Assembly: GCF_027924665.1 (NCBI RefSeq)
Contig: NZ_AP027043.1
Location: 1,054,001-1,118,000, forward strand
DNA from: Flavobacterium sp. GSB-24
GTDB lineage: Bacteria; Bacteroidota; Bacteroidia; Flavobacteriales; Flavobacteriaceae
Direction: 5' to 3'
Length of the DNA: 64,000 bases
A program made the position numbers and the translations under genes. Below, piece after piece: positions 51,997 to 63,848 of the stretch (the stretch's first letter is position 1; each line of letters begins with the position of its first letter). The notes under the pieces are model-generated. The model ran no database searches and had not been told where the DNA came from. It was given only the letters and a program-made list of their open reading frames with translations.

Positions 51997-53505
51997 ATGA
52001 TAGACATTTCTCAAAAAGAAGTATGGTTTGTAGTAGGAAGCCAAGAATTATACGGTGAAGAAACACTTAGAAAAGTAGCAGAACATTCTCAGATTATTGC
52101 AAAAGGATTAGACGCTTCGTCTTCAATTCCGGTAAAAGTGGTTTACAAAGATGTAGTAAAATCTCCATCACAGATTTTAGATGTATGTTTAGCGGCAAAT
52201 TCAGCTAAAAACTGTATCGGAATTATTGCTTGGATGCATACTTTTTCACCAGCAAAAATGTGGATTGGCGGTTTAAGTATTTTGAAAAAACCATTATGTC
52301 ATTTGCATACACAATACAATGCTGAAATTCCATGGGGATCCATCGATATGGATTTCATGAACTTAAACCAATCTGCTCACGGAGATCGTGAATTTGGTTT
52401 CATCATGTCTAGAATGCGTAAAAAACGTAAAGTTGTCGTTGGTCACTGGGAAGACGAAAGAGTTCAGAAAAAATTAGGAATCTGGTCAAGAGTGGTTCTT
52501 GGATGGGACGAACTTCAAAACTTAAAAGTAGCTCGTATTGGAGACAATATGCGTGAAGTTGCCGTAACAGAAGGTGATAAAGTAGAAGCTCAAATTCGTT
52601 TCGGAGTTTCGGTAAACGGATACGATTCTTCAGATGTTACCAAACATATTGAGAAAGTAACAGAAAAAGAACTAAATGATTTATTGGCTGTTTACGAACA
52701 ATCGTATACTTTAACCGATTCTTTAAAAGAAGGCGGAGCGCAAAGAAGTTCACTTGTTGAAGCTGCAAAAATCGAATTAGGATTAAGAGCTTTCCTTGAA
52801 GAAGGAGGTTTTGGAGCTTTTACAGATACATTTGAAAACCTTGGCGCTTGGAAACAATTACCAGGAATTGCTACACAAAGATTAATGGCCGATGGTTATG
52901 GTTTTGGTGGCGAAGGCGATTGGAAAACAGCTGCAATGGTAAGAGCTTTAAAAGTAATGAACATTGGTTTGGAAGGCGGAACTTCTTTCATGGAAGATTA
53001 TACGTATCACTTCACGCCGCAAAAATCGTATGTTTTAGGTTCTCACATGTTGGAAATCTGTCCATCTATTGCCGACGGAAAACCTTCTTGCGAAGTGCAT
53101 CCGTTAGGAATTGGCGGAAAAGAAGATCCAGCTCGTTTGGTATTTAATTCGCCAGCCGGAGATGCAATCAATGTTTCTTTGGTAGATATGGGAACTCGTT
53201 TCCGTTTAATTGTAAACGAAGTAGAAGCGATTAAGCCAATGGCTGAATTACCAAAATTACCAGTTGCAAGAGTTTTATGGGATTGTAAACCAAACCTTGA
53301 TATCGCTGCAACAGCTTGGATTTTAGCAGGAGGAGCACATCATACAGTTTACAGCCAATCGTTAACAACAGAATACATGGAAGATTTTGCAGACATTGCC
53401 GGAATCGAATTGTTGGTTATTGATGAAAAAACAACGGTAAGAGACTTTAAAGATAAAATTAATGCAAACGAGGCATACTATCATTTGTTTCAACACGGAT
53501 TGTAG
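51997..53505 (+). CDS. araA: L-arabinose isomerase
   Basis: 502 residues, the normal AraA size. [17 protein letters not shown] at the start, [29 protein letters not shown] with a catalytic Glu, [17 protein letters not shown] and [19 protein letters not shown] holding metal-binding Glu and His. It interconverts L-arabinose and L-ribulose. A 118-bp gap with AT-rich repeats separates it from araD, so it may be transcribed in the same operon. Confidence 0.96.
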   Translation: MIDISQKEVWFVVGSQELYGEETLRKVAEHSQIIAKGLDASSSIPVKVVYKDVVKSPSQILDVCLAANSAKNCIGIIAWMHTFSPAKMWIGGLSILKKPLCHLHTQYNAEIPWGSIDMDFMNLNQSAHGDREFGFIMSRMRKKRKVVVGHWEDERVQKKLGIWSRVVLGWDELQNLKVARIGDNMREVAVTEGDKVEAQIRFGVSVNGYDSSDVTKHIEKVTEKELNDLLAVYEQSYTLTDSLKEGGAQRSSLVEAAKIELGLRAFLEEGGFGAFTDTFENLGAWKQLPGIATQRLMADGYGFGGEGDWKTAAMVRALKVMNIGLEGGTSFMEDYTYHFTPQKSYVLGSHMLEICPSIADGKPSCEVHPLGIGGKEDPARLVFNSPAGDAINVSLVDMGTRFRLIVNEVEAIKPMAELPKLPVARVLWDCKPNLDIAATAWILAGGAHHTVYSQSLTTEYMEDFADIAGIELLVIDEKTTVRDFKDKINANEAYYHLFQHGL

Positions 53506-53507
53506 TC

Positions 53508-53784
53508 TGAGATGCTAAGATACTAAGTTGCTAAGGTTCTAAGTTTTTGTTACTTTTAGCTTGCTGGGTAATAAATCACTTTGTGAAAATAGAACGCTGA
53601 TGAAACGGATTTGCTAATGCAAAATCGCGGATCAAAACGGATTTTAAATATTAAAAAATCGGTGTAATTCCGCGTTTTCGTGAAACGAATCTGTCTAATC
53701 CTCGTCAAAATATAGCATTTTTTTTACGTGTGACAGATTATCTTTAACATCTAACATTTCACAATAACCACAAAATTATCAAAT
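53508..53784. repeat. Repeat-bearing gap between araA and the mutarotase gene
   Basis: It starts with short TAAG repeats (GATGCTAAGATACTAAGTTG) related to those at 58440. Then CCGCGTTTTCG, CGAATCTGT and ATCC appear in the order seen at 11985-12088. No clear terminator or promoter is visible. Confidence 0.55.
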
Positions 53785-54969
53785 ATGAATGTATTAAAAC
53801 GTTGCGTTTTCGGTTTAAGCCTGTTAAGTCTGGCTGCAGTTTCAGTTCAATGTAAAAGCGATAAAAAAATGGATACTACAACAGTTTCTTCTGATGAAAA
53901 AGCTACAGTTACGATTGAAAAATCTTCTTATGGTACAACTGCTAAAGGAGAAAAAGTAGACAGTTATAAATTGAAAAACCAAAATGGGATGGAAGTAGAC
54001 ATCATCACTTTTGGCGGTAGAATTACAGATTTAAAAGTGCCTAATAAAGACGGCGTTTCTGAAAATGTAGTGATTGGATTTAATTCTTTGGCACAATATG
54101 AAAAAGAAAATCCGTTTTTTGGAGCTTTGATTGGAAGATATGGAAACCGAATTGCTAAAGGAAAATTCACTTTAGACGGAAAAGAATATTCGTTAGCAAT
54201 CAATAATGCACCAAATGCTTTGCACGGTGGACCGCAAGGATATTTTAATGTTGTTTGGAAAGCCGATGAGGTGAAATCAGGGAACACAGCTTCTTTGAAA
54301 TTATCATACTTAAGTAAAGATATGGAAGAAGGTTATCCTGGGAATTTAAAAGTTTTTGTAACGTATACATTAACAAATGATAATCAGTTAGATGTTCTTT
54401 ACGAAGCAACGACTGATAAGAAAACTGTTATAAATTTAACGCAGCATTCTTATTTCAATTTATCTGGAGATTTTACCAAAACAATCTTAGATCACGAATT
54501 GACATTAAATGCCGATAAAATTGTTCCGGTAGATGCAACTTTAATTCCGACAGGAAAATTAGAAGATGTTGCCAATACGCCTTTCGATTTCAGAAAACCG
54601 AAATTAATTGGAAAAGACATCGAAGCTAAAAACGAACAATTAGAAAGAGGAAAAGGTTACGATCACTGCTGGGTGTTGAACAATCCTGAAAAAGGAAAAA
54701 CAATAATCGCAAAAGTATATCACGCTCCAAGCGGAAGAGTTTTGGAAATGACAACAGACGAACCTGGAATTCAGTTTTACTCAGGGAATTTCCTTGACGG
54801 AACTTTACCAATGCCAAACGGAGGAACTTTTGCACACAGAACTGGATTATGTCTAGAAACAGAACATTATCCAGATTCTCCAAACCAGAAAAATTTCCCA
54901 ACAACGGTTTTAAACCCGGGAGAAAATTATAAAACGAAAACAACTTTTAAGTTTTCAGTAAAAAAATAA
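53785..54969 (+). CDS. Lipoprotein aldose 1-epimerase
   Basis: 394 residues with a lipoprotein signal (VSVQC, Cys23) and a Ser/Thr/Lys linker. GalM fold: GGRITDLKVPNKDG, GRYGNRIAKGKF, NALHGGPQGYFNVVW (His), INLTQHSYFNLSG (catalytic His) and LCLETEHYPDSPNQ (Glu). Unlike the cytoplasmic GalM at 44.3 kb it is anchored in the envelope, so it would adjust the anomer of arabinose or galactose before import. Its place after araA suggests arabinose. A terminator follows at 55003. Confidence 0.92.
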   Translation: MNVLKRCVFGLSLLSLAAVSVQCKSDKKMDTTTVSSDEKATVTIEKSSYGTTAKGEKVDSYKLKNQNGMEVDIITFGGRITDLKVPNKDGVSENVVIGFNSLAQYEKENPFFGALIGRYGNRIAKGKFTLDGKEYSLAINNAPNALHGGPQGYFNVVWKADEVKSGNTASLKLSYLSKDMEEGYPGNLKVFVTYTLTNDNQLDVLYEATTDKKTVINLTQHSYFNLSGDFTKTILDHELTLNADKIVPVDATLIPTGKLEDVANTPFDFRKPKLIGKDIEAKNEQLERGKGYDHCWVLNNPEKGKTIIAKVYHAPSGRVLEMTTDEPGIQFYSGNFLDGTLPMPNGGTFAHRTGLCLETEHYPDSPNQKNFPTTVLNPGENYKTKTTFKFSVKK

Positions 54970-55002
54970 TTTTTAGAATTTGTTAATTAGTTCAATTCTC
55001 TA

Positions 55003-55037
55003 GAAAACCTCGAAAGTTATGCTTTCGAGGTTTTTTT
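55003..55037 (+). terminator. Rho-independent terminator of the mutarotase gene
   Basis: AAAACCTCGAAAG pairs with CTTTCGAGGTTTT around TTATG and is followed by TTT. It is a strong hairpin 34 bp after the stop codon and can work on either strand. Confidence 0.88.
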
Positions 55038-55052
55038 ATGATTGAAAGTTTC

Positions 55053-55082
55053 GCCACGAATTACATGGATTAGCACGAATTT
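55053..55082. repeat. Half copy of the CACGAATT-family repeat
   Basis: GCCACGAATTACATGGATTA followed by GCACGAATTT resembles the left arms at 35401 and 39957; the matching right arm is missing. Confidence 0.6.
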
Positions 55083-55189
55083 TTGTCATTTCTGACAATA
55101 TTGTGTCAAACTCTGCGACACTGCGACTTTGTGAGATTAAATAATTACAACTTATAAATCTTAACTTAGCAATTGAAAACAAAAGTAAA

Positions 55190-55648
55190 ATGAAACATTT
55201 ATTCAAAGCAGCGCTAAATTGGACTTCAAACAAAAATCAACAAGAACCAGTTTCAAGATCTACTAAAAACCATCAAATAAAAATTGAAGGAAAGCCCATT
55301 TTAAATGTCTCGGCAGCGAAAGCATTCAAAGGCGATCCATCATTATTTAATCCCGAAGATTTGCTTTTGAGCAGTTTGGTTTCCTGCCACATGATGTCTT
55401 ATTTGTATGTATGTTCTCAAAACGGAATAGAAGTTCTCGAATATTCAGATAATGCCGAAGCAGTACTCGAAGTTAGTCCAGATGGAAGCGGGCGTTTTGT
55501 TGAGGTAAAATTAAAACCAAAAATTATTATTGCTAATTCAGACAAAATAGAGTTGGCATTAGAACTTCATAAAAAAGCAAATCAATTGTGCTTTATTGCT
55601 AATTCCTGCAATTTTCCTGTTTTGCATGAGGCGAGTTGTGAGGTTTAA
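55190..55648 (+). CDS. OsmC/Ohr-family protein
   Basis: 152 residues. The OsmC fold is suggested by NPEDLLLSSLVSCHMMSYLY, with the first redox Cys in VSCHMM, and the second Cys in IANSCNFPVLHEA. These proteins reduce organic or lipid hydroperoxides with dithiols. The 24-residue N-terminal stretch (KAALNWTSNKNQQEP) is typical for the group. It is a single gene between the arabinose module and a small secreted protein gene. Confidence 0.88.
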   Translation: MKHLFKAALNWTSNKNQQEPVSRSTKNHQIKIEGKPILNVSAAKAFKGDPSLFNPEDLLLSSLVSCHMMSYLYVCSQNGIEVLEYSDNAEAVLEVSPDGSGRFVEVKLKPKIIIANSDKIELALELHKKANQLCFIANSCNFPVLHEASCEV

Positions 55649-55746
55649 TAGTGGTACTATTTGTTCAAAGATAGATTATGGAAAACCATAAACTAGATAA
55701 TTGTATAAAGATTACATTTGGATAATATAAATCCAATCATCAAAAA

Positions 55747-56154
55747 ATGAAAAAAATTGTTTTCCTAATCTTTTGCATATCTAATATAGTTACTGCTCAA
55801 GTAAGTTCTTATAATAAAGGGCTTAAAAAGAACACTGTGGTAATAGATTCTTGGTTTTTAAATAAAGGAGTTGAAACATTTGCTACTAAACAAAATCCCA
55901 TTGGGTATAAAGAAAGTTACGATGAATTAAAAAATGCATTATCTCATTTTAACTTAAACATTATGGAGCCTGAGGTAGATGAATCTCTAATAGATGGTAC
56001 AGTGCAAAGCTTACGTGATTTCCAAAATTTAAGCAATTCATTTAAAATCGAGTGGTCAAAAATTAATATGGTATGGAGGGCTGAGAATTATCAAATTAAT
56101 TGGATATGTGGTGATGAACTCAATGTAATATTGATTCAAAAGATAGGGAAATAA
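55747..56154 (+). CDS. Small secreted protein of unknown function
   Basis: 135 residues with signal peptide MKKIVFLIFCISNIVTAQ. The mature region contains GYKESYDELKNALSHFNLNI and two Trp-rich segments (IEWSKINMVWRAENYQINW), with no recognised domain. It stands alone between osmC-like and tRNA genes. The gap downstream (to 56307) shows nothing I can support. Confidence 0.75.
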   Translation: MKKIVFLIFCISNIVTAQVSSYNKGLKKNTVVIDSWFLNKGVETFATKQNPIGYKESYDELKNALSHFNLNIMEPEVDESLIDGTVQSLRDFQNLSNSFKIEWSKINMVWRAENYQINWICGDELNVILIQKIGK

Positions 56155-56307
56155 CAGCACAAAATCGTTGCTTGTTTTTGTTTAAATAGTGGGCAAAACC
56201 ATAATGTTGCAAAAAAGTATCTTGGGGAATGAGTGTTTTAGAACCACTCAAGTAAATGAATAATCACAGTTTTACTTGTACTAGCGGAACTTCAGAAGGT
56301 ATAAAAT

Positions 56308-56340
56308 CAAAAAAACCTCTTCCGTTAAGAAGAGGTTTTT
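56308..56340 (-). terminator. Terminator of the tRNA-Leu gene
   Basis: AAAAACCTCTTC and GAAGAGGTTTTT form a stem around a short loop; on the minus strand it directly follows the tRNA and ends in a T-run. The shape is symmetric, so it can also stop transcripts from the left. Confidence 0.9.
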
Positions 56341-56341
56341 G

Positions 56342-56421
56342 TACCCGGAGCCGGAGTCGAACCGGCACGGTTTCCCACAGGTGTTTGAGACCAGCGCGTC
56401 TACCAATTCCGCCATCCGGGC
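56342..56421 (-). tRNA. tRNA-Leu (anticodon CAA)
   Basis: The 80-nt minus-strand gene folds as a class II tRNA: acceptor GCCCGGA/TCCGGGT, D-arm with GGTAGACGC, anticodon loop CTCAAAC (CAA), a short variable arm, and T-arm GCCGGTTCGACTCCGGC. The CCA end is not encoded. The anticodon stem, read CTGGT/ACCTG, has one T-T mismatch. A terminator follows at once. Confidence 0.92.
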
Positions 56422-56579
56422 TTAGCAGACGAAAAATAAACCATAAATGACTTATTTAACGCAATAGAATGAAGTCATAAATGGCGTCATTCCTTTAACA
56501 CGGTGCAAATGTAAAAAATAAAATTAAATCAACTACTAAAAATACTTAAATTTTTCCTTTCAGTGTCCAATAAATTTTC

Positions 56580-56587
56580 TAAATTTG
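56580..56587 (+). promoter_or_regulatory. -7 box of prs
   Basis: TAAATTTG fits the Bacteroidetes -7 consensus. It places the transcript start near 56593, so the 72 bp of open reading before 56710 would be leader. Confidence 0.5.
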
Positions 56588-56709
56588 CAGCTCGTTAAAA
56601 CGAAGCACACACAACTAACTACACCCGAGGCATTTATATGCATTTTGCTTTACCAAAAATTGGGAGGCCAAATAATACAAGTGCAGCGGAGCAAAAACAA
56701 CAAATTATA

Positions 56710-57651
56710 ATGTCGCACCTAGAACCAGAAGCTAAAATTTTTGCTTGTTCACAAAGTGTTTATCTTGCAGAAAAAATTGCAAAAGAGTACGGAATTCCGT
56801 TAGGAAAAGTAACGATGTCAACGTATAGTGATGGAGAATTTCAGCCATCTTACGAAGAGTCAATTAGAGGTTTACGAGTATTCATCGTATGTTCGACTTT
56901 TCCAAGTGCAGATAATCTGATGGAATTGTTGTTAATGATTGATGCCGCAAAACGCGCATCTGCAAGACATATTACAGCTGTAATGCCTTATTTTGGTTGG
57001 GCAAGACAGGATAGAAAAGACAAACCAAGGGTTCCAATTGGAGCTAAATTAGTAGCAAACTTACTAACAGCTGCAGGAGCAACAAGAATCATGACAATGG
57101 ATCTGCACGCAGACCAAATTCAAGGATTTTTTGAAAAACCAGTAGATCATTTATTTGCATCTACAATCTTTTTACCATACGTAGAAAGTTTAAAATTAGA
57201 AAATCTAACAATTGCATCTCCAGATATGGGAGGTTCAAAAAGAGCATATGCTTACTCTAAGTTTTTAGAATCAGATGTTGTAATCTGTTACAAACAAAGA
57301 AAAGCAGCGAACGTTATCGACACTATGGAGCTGATTGGTGAAGTAAAAGGACGTAACGTAATCTTAGTAGACGATATGATCGATACAGGGGGAACTTTAG
57401 CAAAAGCTGCCGACCTGATGATCGAAAAAGGAGCACTAAGCGTAAGAGCAATTTGTACACACGCTATTTTATCTGGCGGTGCGTATGAGAAAATCGAAAA
57501 CTCGAAATTAACCGAGTTAATCGTAACAGATTCTATTCCGTTAAAGAAAGAATCTAACAAAATAAAAGTGGTAAGCTGTGCGCCTTTATTTGCTGAGGTT
57601 ATGCAAATGGTTCACCACAATAATTCCATCAGTGGAAAATTCATTATGTAA
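56710..57651 (+). CDS. prs: Ribose-phosphate pyrophosphokinase (PRPP synthetase)
   Basis: 313 residues from the ATG at 56710; the frame is open to 56638, but MSHLEPEAKIFACSQSVYLA matches the normal start and length. It contains GWARQDRKDKPRVPI (ATP loop), MTMDLHADQIQGFF, the VICYKQRKAANVI flexible loop, and the PRPP-binding VILVDDMIDTGGTL. It makes PRPP from ribose-5-phosphate and ATP for nucleotide, histidine and NAD synthesis. rplY follows, as in many Bacteroidetes. Confidence 0.96.
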   Translation: MSHLEPEAKIFACSQSVYLAEKIAKEYGIPLGKVTMSTYSDGEFQPSYEESIRGLRVFIVCSTFPSADNLMELLLMIDAAKRASARHITAVMPYFGWARQDRKDKPRVPIGAKLVANLLTAAGATRIMTMDLHADQIQGFFEKPVDHLFASTIFLPYVESLKLENLTIASPDMGGSKRAYAYSKFLESDVVICYKQRKAANVIDTMELIGEVKGRNVILVDDMIDTGGTLAKAADLMIEKGALSVRAICTHAILSGGAYEKIENSKLTELIVTDSIPLKKESNKIKVVSCAPLFAEVMQMVHHNNSISGKFIM

Positions 57652-57656
57652 AAGCA

Positions 57657-57731
57657 GTAAGCTTTAAGCCTTAGGCTGTAAGCATTGTTACACATTCTGA
57701 AAAAGCCTAAAGCTTATTGCTTAAAGCTTAC
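57657..57731. repeat. Long inverted repeat between prs and rplY
   Basis: Perfect 13-bp arms GTAAGCTTTAAGC/GCTTAAAGCTTAC enclose further pairing parts (CTTAGGCT and AGCCTAAAG). It could form a long hairpin between prs and rplY that protects or attenuates the shared transcript. Confidence 0.75.
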
Positions 57732-57772
57732 AGCAAAATAGAATATTTATTTAATAACTATATTTTTTTACA

Positions 57773-58384
57773 ATGAAATCGATTACAATTAAAGGATCAG
57801 AAAGAGAAAGCGTGGGCAAAGTGTCAACTAAAGCCTTACGTAATGCTGGAGCGGTTCCTTGCGTGTTATACGGAGGAAATCAAGCAGTACACTTCTCAGC
57901 AGACGCTGCAGCGTTCAAAAACTTGGTTTACACTCCAAATGCACACACAGTTGTGATTGAGCTTGGAAAAGGAAAATCATTCAATGCAATTTTGCAAGAT
58001 ATCCAAGTTCACCCAGTATCTGACAGAATTTTACACATTGACTTCTTCCAATTATTTGATGATAAAGAAATCACAATGGAAGTTCCTGTAAAAATCGTTG
58101 GTACATCTAAAGGTGTTCTTGCGGGTGGTGTTTTACGTTTAAACACTCGTAAATTAAAAGTTAAAGCTTTACCTAAAAATCTTCCTGATTTTGTTGAAGC
58201 TGACATCACTCCACTTGAAATGGGTAACAAATTATATGTTACTAAAGTTGGTGCTCCAGAATACAAAATTATGCACCCAGACAACACAGTTGTTGCTCAA
58301 GTAAGAATTTCTCGTGCTGCTATGAAAGCTGCTCAAGAAGCTGCAAAAGCTGCAAAAGCTCCTGCAAAAGGAAAGAAAAAATAA
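57773..58384 (+). CDS. rplY: 50S ribosomal protein L25/general stress protein Ctc
   Basis: 203 residues: an N-terminal L25 domain (about 1-95, [29 protein letters not shown]) and the C-terminal TL5/Ctc domain ([35 protein letters not shown]). The tail is Ala/Lys rich ([14 protein letters not shown]), common in Bacteroidetes Ctc. It binds 5S rRNA in the large subunit. The gene follows prs after a 121-bp hairpin-bearing spacer. Confidence 0.95.
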   Translation: MKSITIKGSERESVGKVSTKALRNAGAVPCVLYGGNQAVHFSADAAAFKNLVYTPNAHTVVIELGKGKSFNAILQDIQVHPVSDRILHIDFFQLFDDKEITMEVPVKIVGTSKGVLAGGVLRLNTRKLKVKALPKNLPDFVEADITPLEMGNKLYVTKVGAPEYKIMHPDNTVVAQVRISRAAMKAAQEAAKAAKAPAKGKKK

Positions 58385-58403
58385 TTTTTTTCAAATCAAT
58401 ACA

Positions 58404-58438
58404 AAAAGCATCAATCGAAAGGTTGGTGCTTTTTTTTT
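58404..58438 (+). terminator. Terminator of rplY
   Basis: AAAAGCATCAA/TTGGTGCTTTT stem with a T-run after it, 20 bp past the stop codon. Confidence 0.8.
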
Positions 58439-58750
58439 GAGGTTCTGAGAGGCTTAGGTTCTGAGGGGCTAAGTTTATCTGTTTGCGTTTGTTTATTGAT
58501 GTCAGGCTGAGCGGAGTCGAAGCCTTTAAAAGCAATTATCTAGTTCCCATATTCCAATAGCGATCTAATTATTTCTCAGAAGCAGAAACTTTTATTTATT
58601 TTAAGATCTAACAAACCTGCCATCCGCTATATCTTTTCCTGGCTAAAGAAGCCAGAAAAAGGATGTCGAGAAAAGCAATATAATAAGACTGTCAATAACA
58701 GTATAATACGGTTTAATTACCATTTAAAAATATAAGAAAACAAAGTATAA

Positions 58751-58783
58751 AAAAATCCGATTACGTTATGTAATCGGATTTTT
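58751..58783 (-). terminator. Terminator of the collagen-like gene
   Basis: AAAATCCGATTAC/GTAATCGGATTTT is a perfect stem with a short loop, 33 bp beyond the stop of the minus-strand gene; T-runs flank both sides. Confidence 0.88.
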
Positions 58784-58815
58784 AGTTCTATTCTTATTTA
58801 AGAATATAATCTTTA

Positions 58816-61701
<2,886 letters not shown>

Positions 61702-61921
61702 AGCGTATTCTTTTAATTATGGGCGATTTAGATATTTATTTTGGCCCTTTTTTTGAATGCACAAATTTCTTTTTAAGCCTACTGGAATTTTGCCCCAAGA
61801 TGTTTTTTTTTAAACAGATTAAGGTTTTTTTGTAAGATTAATTGTGTATTTATTTGTTTCAATTTCAATTTTAAACTAGAGAAAATTATAAATGTAGAGG
61901 ATTTAATTTCGTAATTAAGTT

Positions 61922-61929
61922 TATTTTTG
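61922..61929 (+). promoter_or_regulatory. -7 box upstream of pth
   Basis: TATTTTTG fits TAnnTTTG and lies 4 bp before an ATG at 61934. Its transcription start would be near 61936, which argues for the inner ATG at 61994 as the true start. Confidence 0.45.
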
Positions 61930-61993
61930 CAACATGATAAAATGGGTAATAAAACTGTTTTCATCAACACCAAAAGAAGAGAACATAGATAAT

Positions 61994-62560
61994 ATGAAAA
62001 AATATTTAATCGTAGGATTAGGAAATATCGGAGCCGAATATGTAAACACCAGACATAATATCGGGTTTAAAGTGCTTGATTTTTTAGCTAAAAAAGAAGG
62101 TCTATCATTTGAAACTGTAAAACTCGGTTCAATGGCAGAATATAAGTTTAAGGGAAGAACTTTTTTTCTTTTAAAACCAAACACTTATATGAACTTAAGT
62201 GGTAAAGCCGTAAAATATTGGATGGACAAAGAAAACATTCCGTTAGAGAATATTCTTGTCATTACAGATGATCTAAACCTTTCATTTGGAACCATCCGAA
62301 TTAAGCCAAAAGGAAGCGATGGCGGTCATAATGGTCTTAAAAACATAAATTTAGTTCTGAATACACAACAATACACTCGTTTTAGATTTGGTATAAGTGA
62401 TCAATTTAAAAAAGGGCAGCAAATAGATTATGTTTTAGGAGAGTGGAATGAAGAAGAAGAGTCAAAATTACCAGAACGTTTAGAGACTTCGGCAGAAATT
62501 ATCAAAACTTTTGGGACAGCAGGATTAGAAAATACCATGACTACTTTCAATGGAAAATAA
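61994..62560 (+). CDS. pth: Peptidyl-tRNA hydrolase
   Basis: 188 residues from the ATG at 61994; a 20-residue longer version from 61934 is possible but a -7 box lies immediately before that ATG, and KYLIVGLGNIGAEY is the normal Pth beginning. NTRHNIGFKVLDFL has the catalytic His, KPNTYMNLSGKAV the substrate Asn, ITDDLNLSFGTIRIK the Asp, and SDGGHNGLKNI the second Asn. It recycles peptidyl-tRNA released by stalled ribosomes. Confidence 0.93.
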   Translation: MKKYLIVGLGNIGAEYVNTRHNIGFKVLDFLAKKEGLSFETVKLGSMAEYKFKGRTFFLLKPNTYMNLSGKAVKYWMDKENIPLENILVITDDLNLSFGTIRIKPKGSDGGHNGLKNINLVLNTQQYTRFRFGISDQFKKGQQIDYVLGEWNEEEESKLPERLETSAEIIKTFGTAGLENTMTTFNGK

Positions 62561-62655
62561 AGATTTACAAGTGTTTATCTTCTAAAAAAGCAATTTATCG
62601 ATTAATTAAATTGAATTATAACGAAATAGTATTTTCTATTCCAAAGTTAAATGTC

Positions 62656-62663
62656 TAAATTTG
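62656..62663 (+). promoter_or_regulatory. -7 box of the superoxide dismutase gene
   Basis: TAAATTTG fits TAnnTTTG, 37 bp before the ATG at 62700. A good -33 is not seen. Confidence 0.45.
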
Positions 62664-62699
62664 GGATAAATTATTATAAACCATAAAAATCCTAATATC

Positions 62700-63311
62700 A
62701 TGGCTTTTGAATTACCACAATTACCTTATGCATATGACGCATTAGAACCACATATTGATGCTCGTACAATGGAAATCCACCATACTAAACATCACAATGC
62801 ATATACGACAAATCTTAATGCGGCTATCGCTGGAACAGATTTAGAAGGAAAAACAATCGAGAATATCTTGATCAACTTAGATAAATCTAATGCGGCAGTT
62901 CGTAATAATGGTGGAGGTTTTTACAACCACAATTTATTCTGGACAGTAATGTCACCAAACGGAGGTGGATTACCAACAGGAGATTTATTAGAAGCAATTG
63001 AAGCTTCTTTTGGATCATTTGATGAATTTAAAGCAAAATTTGCTAAAGCTGGTGCAACACAATTCGGTTCAGGATGGGCTTGGTTAACAGTTCAAAAAGG
63101 AGGGAAATTAGAAGTTGTAGGTACTCCAAATCAAGATAATCCATTAATGCCAGAAGTTGCTGGAAACGGTGGAACTCCAATCTTAGGAATGGATGTTTGG
63201 GAACATGCTTACTATTTAAACTACCAAAACAGAAGACCAGATTATATTGAAGCTTTCTTTAGTGTAATTAACTGGACAGAAGTAGCTAGAAGATTTGCTT
63301 TAGACAAATAG
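62700..63311 (+). CDS. Superoxide dismutase (Fe/Mn family)
   Basis: 203 residues, the usual size. Metal ligands are seen as His in [14 protein letters not shown], His in [14 protein letters not shown], and Asp and His in [19 protein letters not shown]; also FGSGWAWL. It converts superoxide to oxygen and peroxide in the cytoplasm. Iron or manganese preference cannot be read with certainty. A terminator follows at 63337. Confidence 0.96.
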   Translation: MAFELPQLPYAYDALEPHIDARTMEIHHTKHHNAYTTNLNAAIAGTDLEGKTIENILINLDKSNAAVRNNGGGFYNHNLFWTVMSPNGGGLPTGDLLEAIEASFGSFDEFKAKFAKAGATQFGSGWAWLTVQKGGKLEVVGTPNQDNPLMPEVAGNGGTPILGMDVWEHAYYLNYQNRRPDYIEAFFSVINWTEVARRFALDK

Positions 63312-63336
63312 TCTATTCAAAGAAAATAGAATAAGA

Positions 63337-63373
63337 AAAGACGGATGATCGAAAGATTATCCGTCTTTTTTTT
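63337..63373 (+). terminator. Terminator of the superoxide dismutase gene
   Basis: AAAGACGGAT and ATCCGTCTTT pair around a short inner stem-loop, followed by TTTTT. Confidence 0.9.
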
Positions 63374-63555
63374 GTCTATATTCTTTTATTTCTCTTTAGT
63401 CTATTTTCTGTAATCTATATTCTCATATCTTTTTTTCTCTTCTAAAAAAAATAAAAAAGGTGGAATTTCTTCCACCCTTTTTGCCCCAAATCTACCATAT
63501 ACTTAACCTACTAATGTTATGGTGTAGTAAATATATAGAAGGTAGTTTTGTAAAA

Positions 63556-63660
63556 AAAACTTTTTAGATGAAAGGTAAGTAAATCCGATAAATGGAATGT
63601 AATTAATTGATTTTGTTAGATTTATTACAATAAAAAAGGTGGAATCTCTTCCACCTTTTT
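63556..63660 (+). ncRNA. Candidate small RNA, array unit 1
   Basis: TAGTTTTG at 63543-63550 fits the -7 consensus TAnnTTTG. A transcript from about 63556 would contain the conserved CTTTTTAGATGAAAGGTAAG part and end at the hairpin 63638-63655 (GGTGGAA/TTCCACC) plus its T-run. Length would be about 105 nt. This is inferred from element order only; orientation is not proven because the hairpin has T-runs on both sides. Confidence 0.3.
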
Positions 63661-63734
63661 TGCCCCAAATCTACCATAAACTTAACCTACTAATGTTATG
63701 GTTTAGTAAATGTATGGAAGGTAATTTTGCAAAA

Positions 63735-63848
63735 AAAACTTTTTAGATAAAAGGTAAGTAAATCCGATAAATGGAATAATCTGTTGTGATGTAAATACTT
63801 AAGTGTATTAACGAATAAAAAATCGGATTTTAATAAGCTTTTTTTTTG
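63735..63848 (+). ncRNA. Candidate small RNA, array unit 2
   Basis: TAATTTTG at 63722-63729 is the matching -7 box, 179 bp after that of unit 1. The predicted RNA carries AAATCCGAT (63760-63768), which can pair with ATCGGATTT (63822-63830) just before a long T-run, a different terminator stem from unit 1. This suggests a kept layout with changed sequence, but it is an inference. Confidence 0.28.

Larger units (their letters stand above)
58385..58815. other. Gap after rplY: two terminators and a GGCTGAGCGGAGTCGAAG repeat
   Basis: At 58404-58438 AAAAGCATCAA and TTGGTGCTTTT form the rplY terminator. From 58440 short repeats (GAGGTTCTGAGAGGCTTAGG) recall those at 53508. At about 58500-58524 lies GTCAGGCTGAGCGGAGTCGA, a kind of short repeat widespread in intergenic DNA. 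From 58525 to 58750 nothing is recognised. Confidence 0.65.

Noticed and set aside
56638..56709. 24-residue N-terminal extension of prs
   Set aside because: The extension precedes the well-conserved MSHLEPEAK start, has no family counterpart, and lies just after a -7 box in likely leader.
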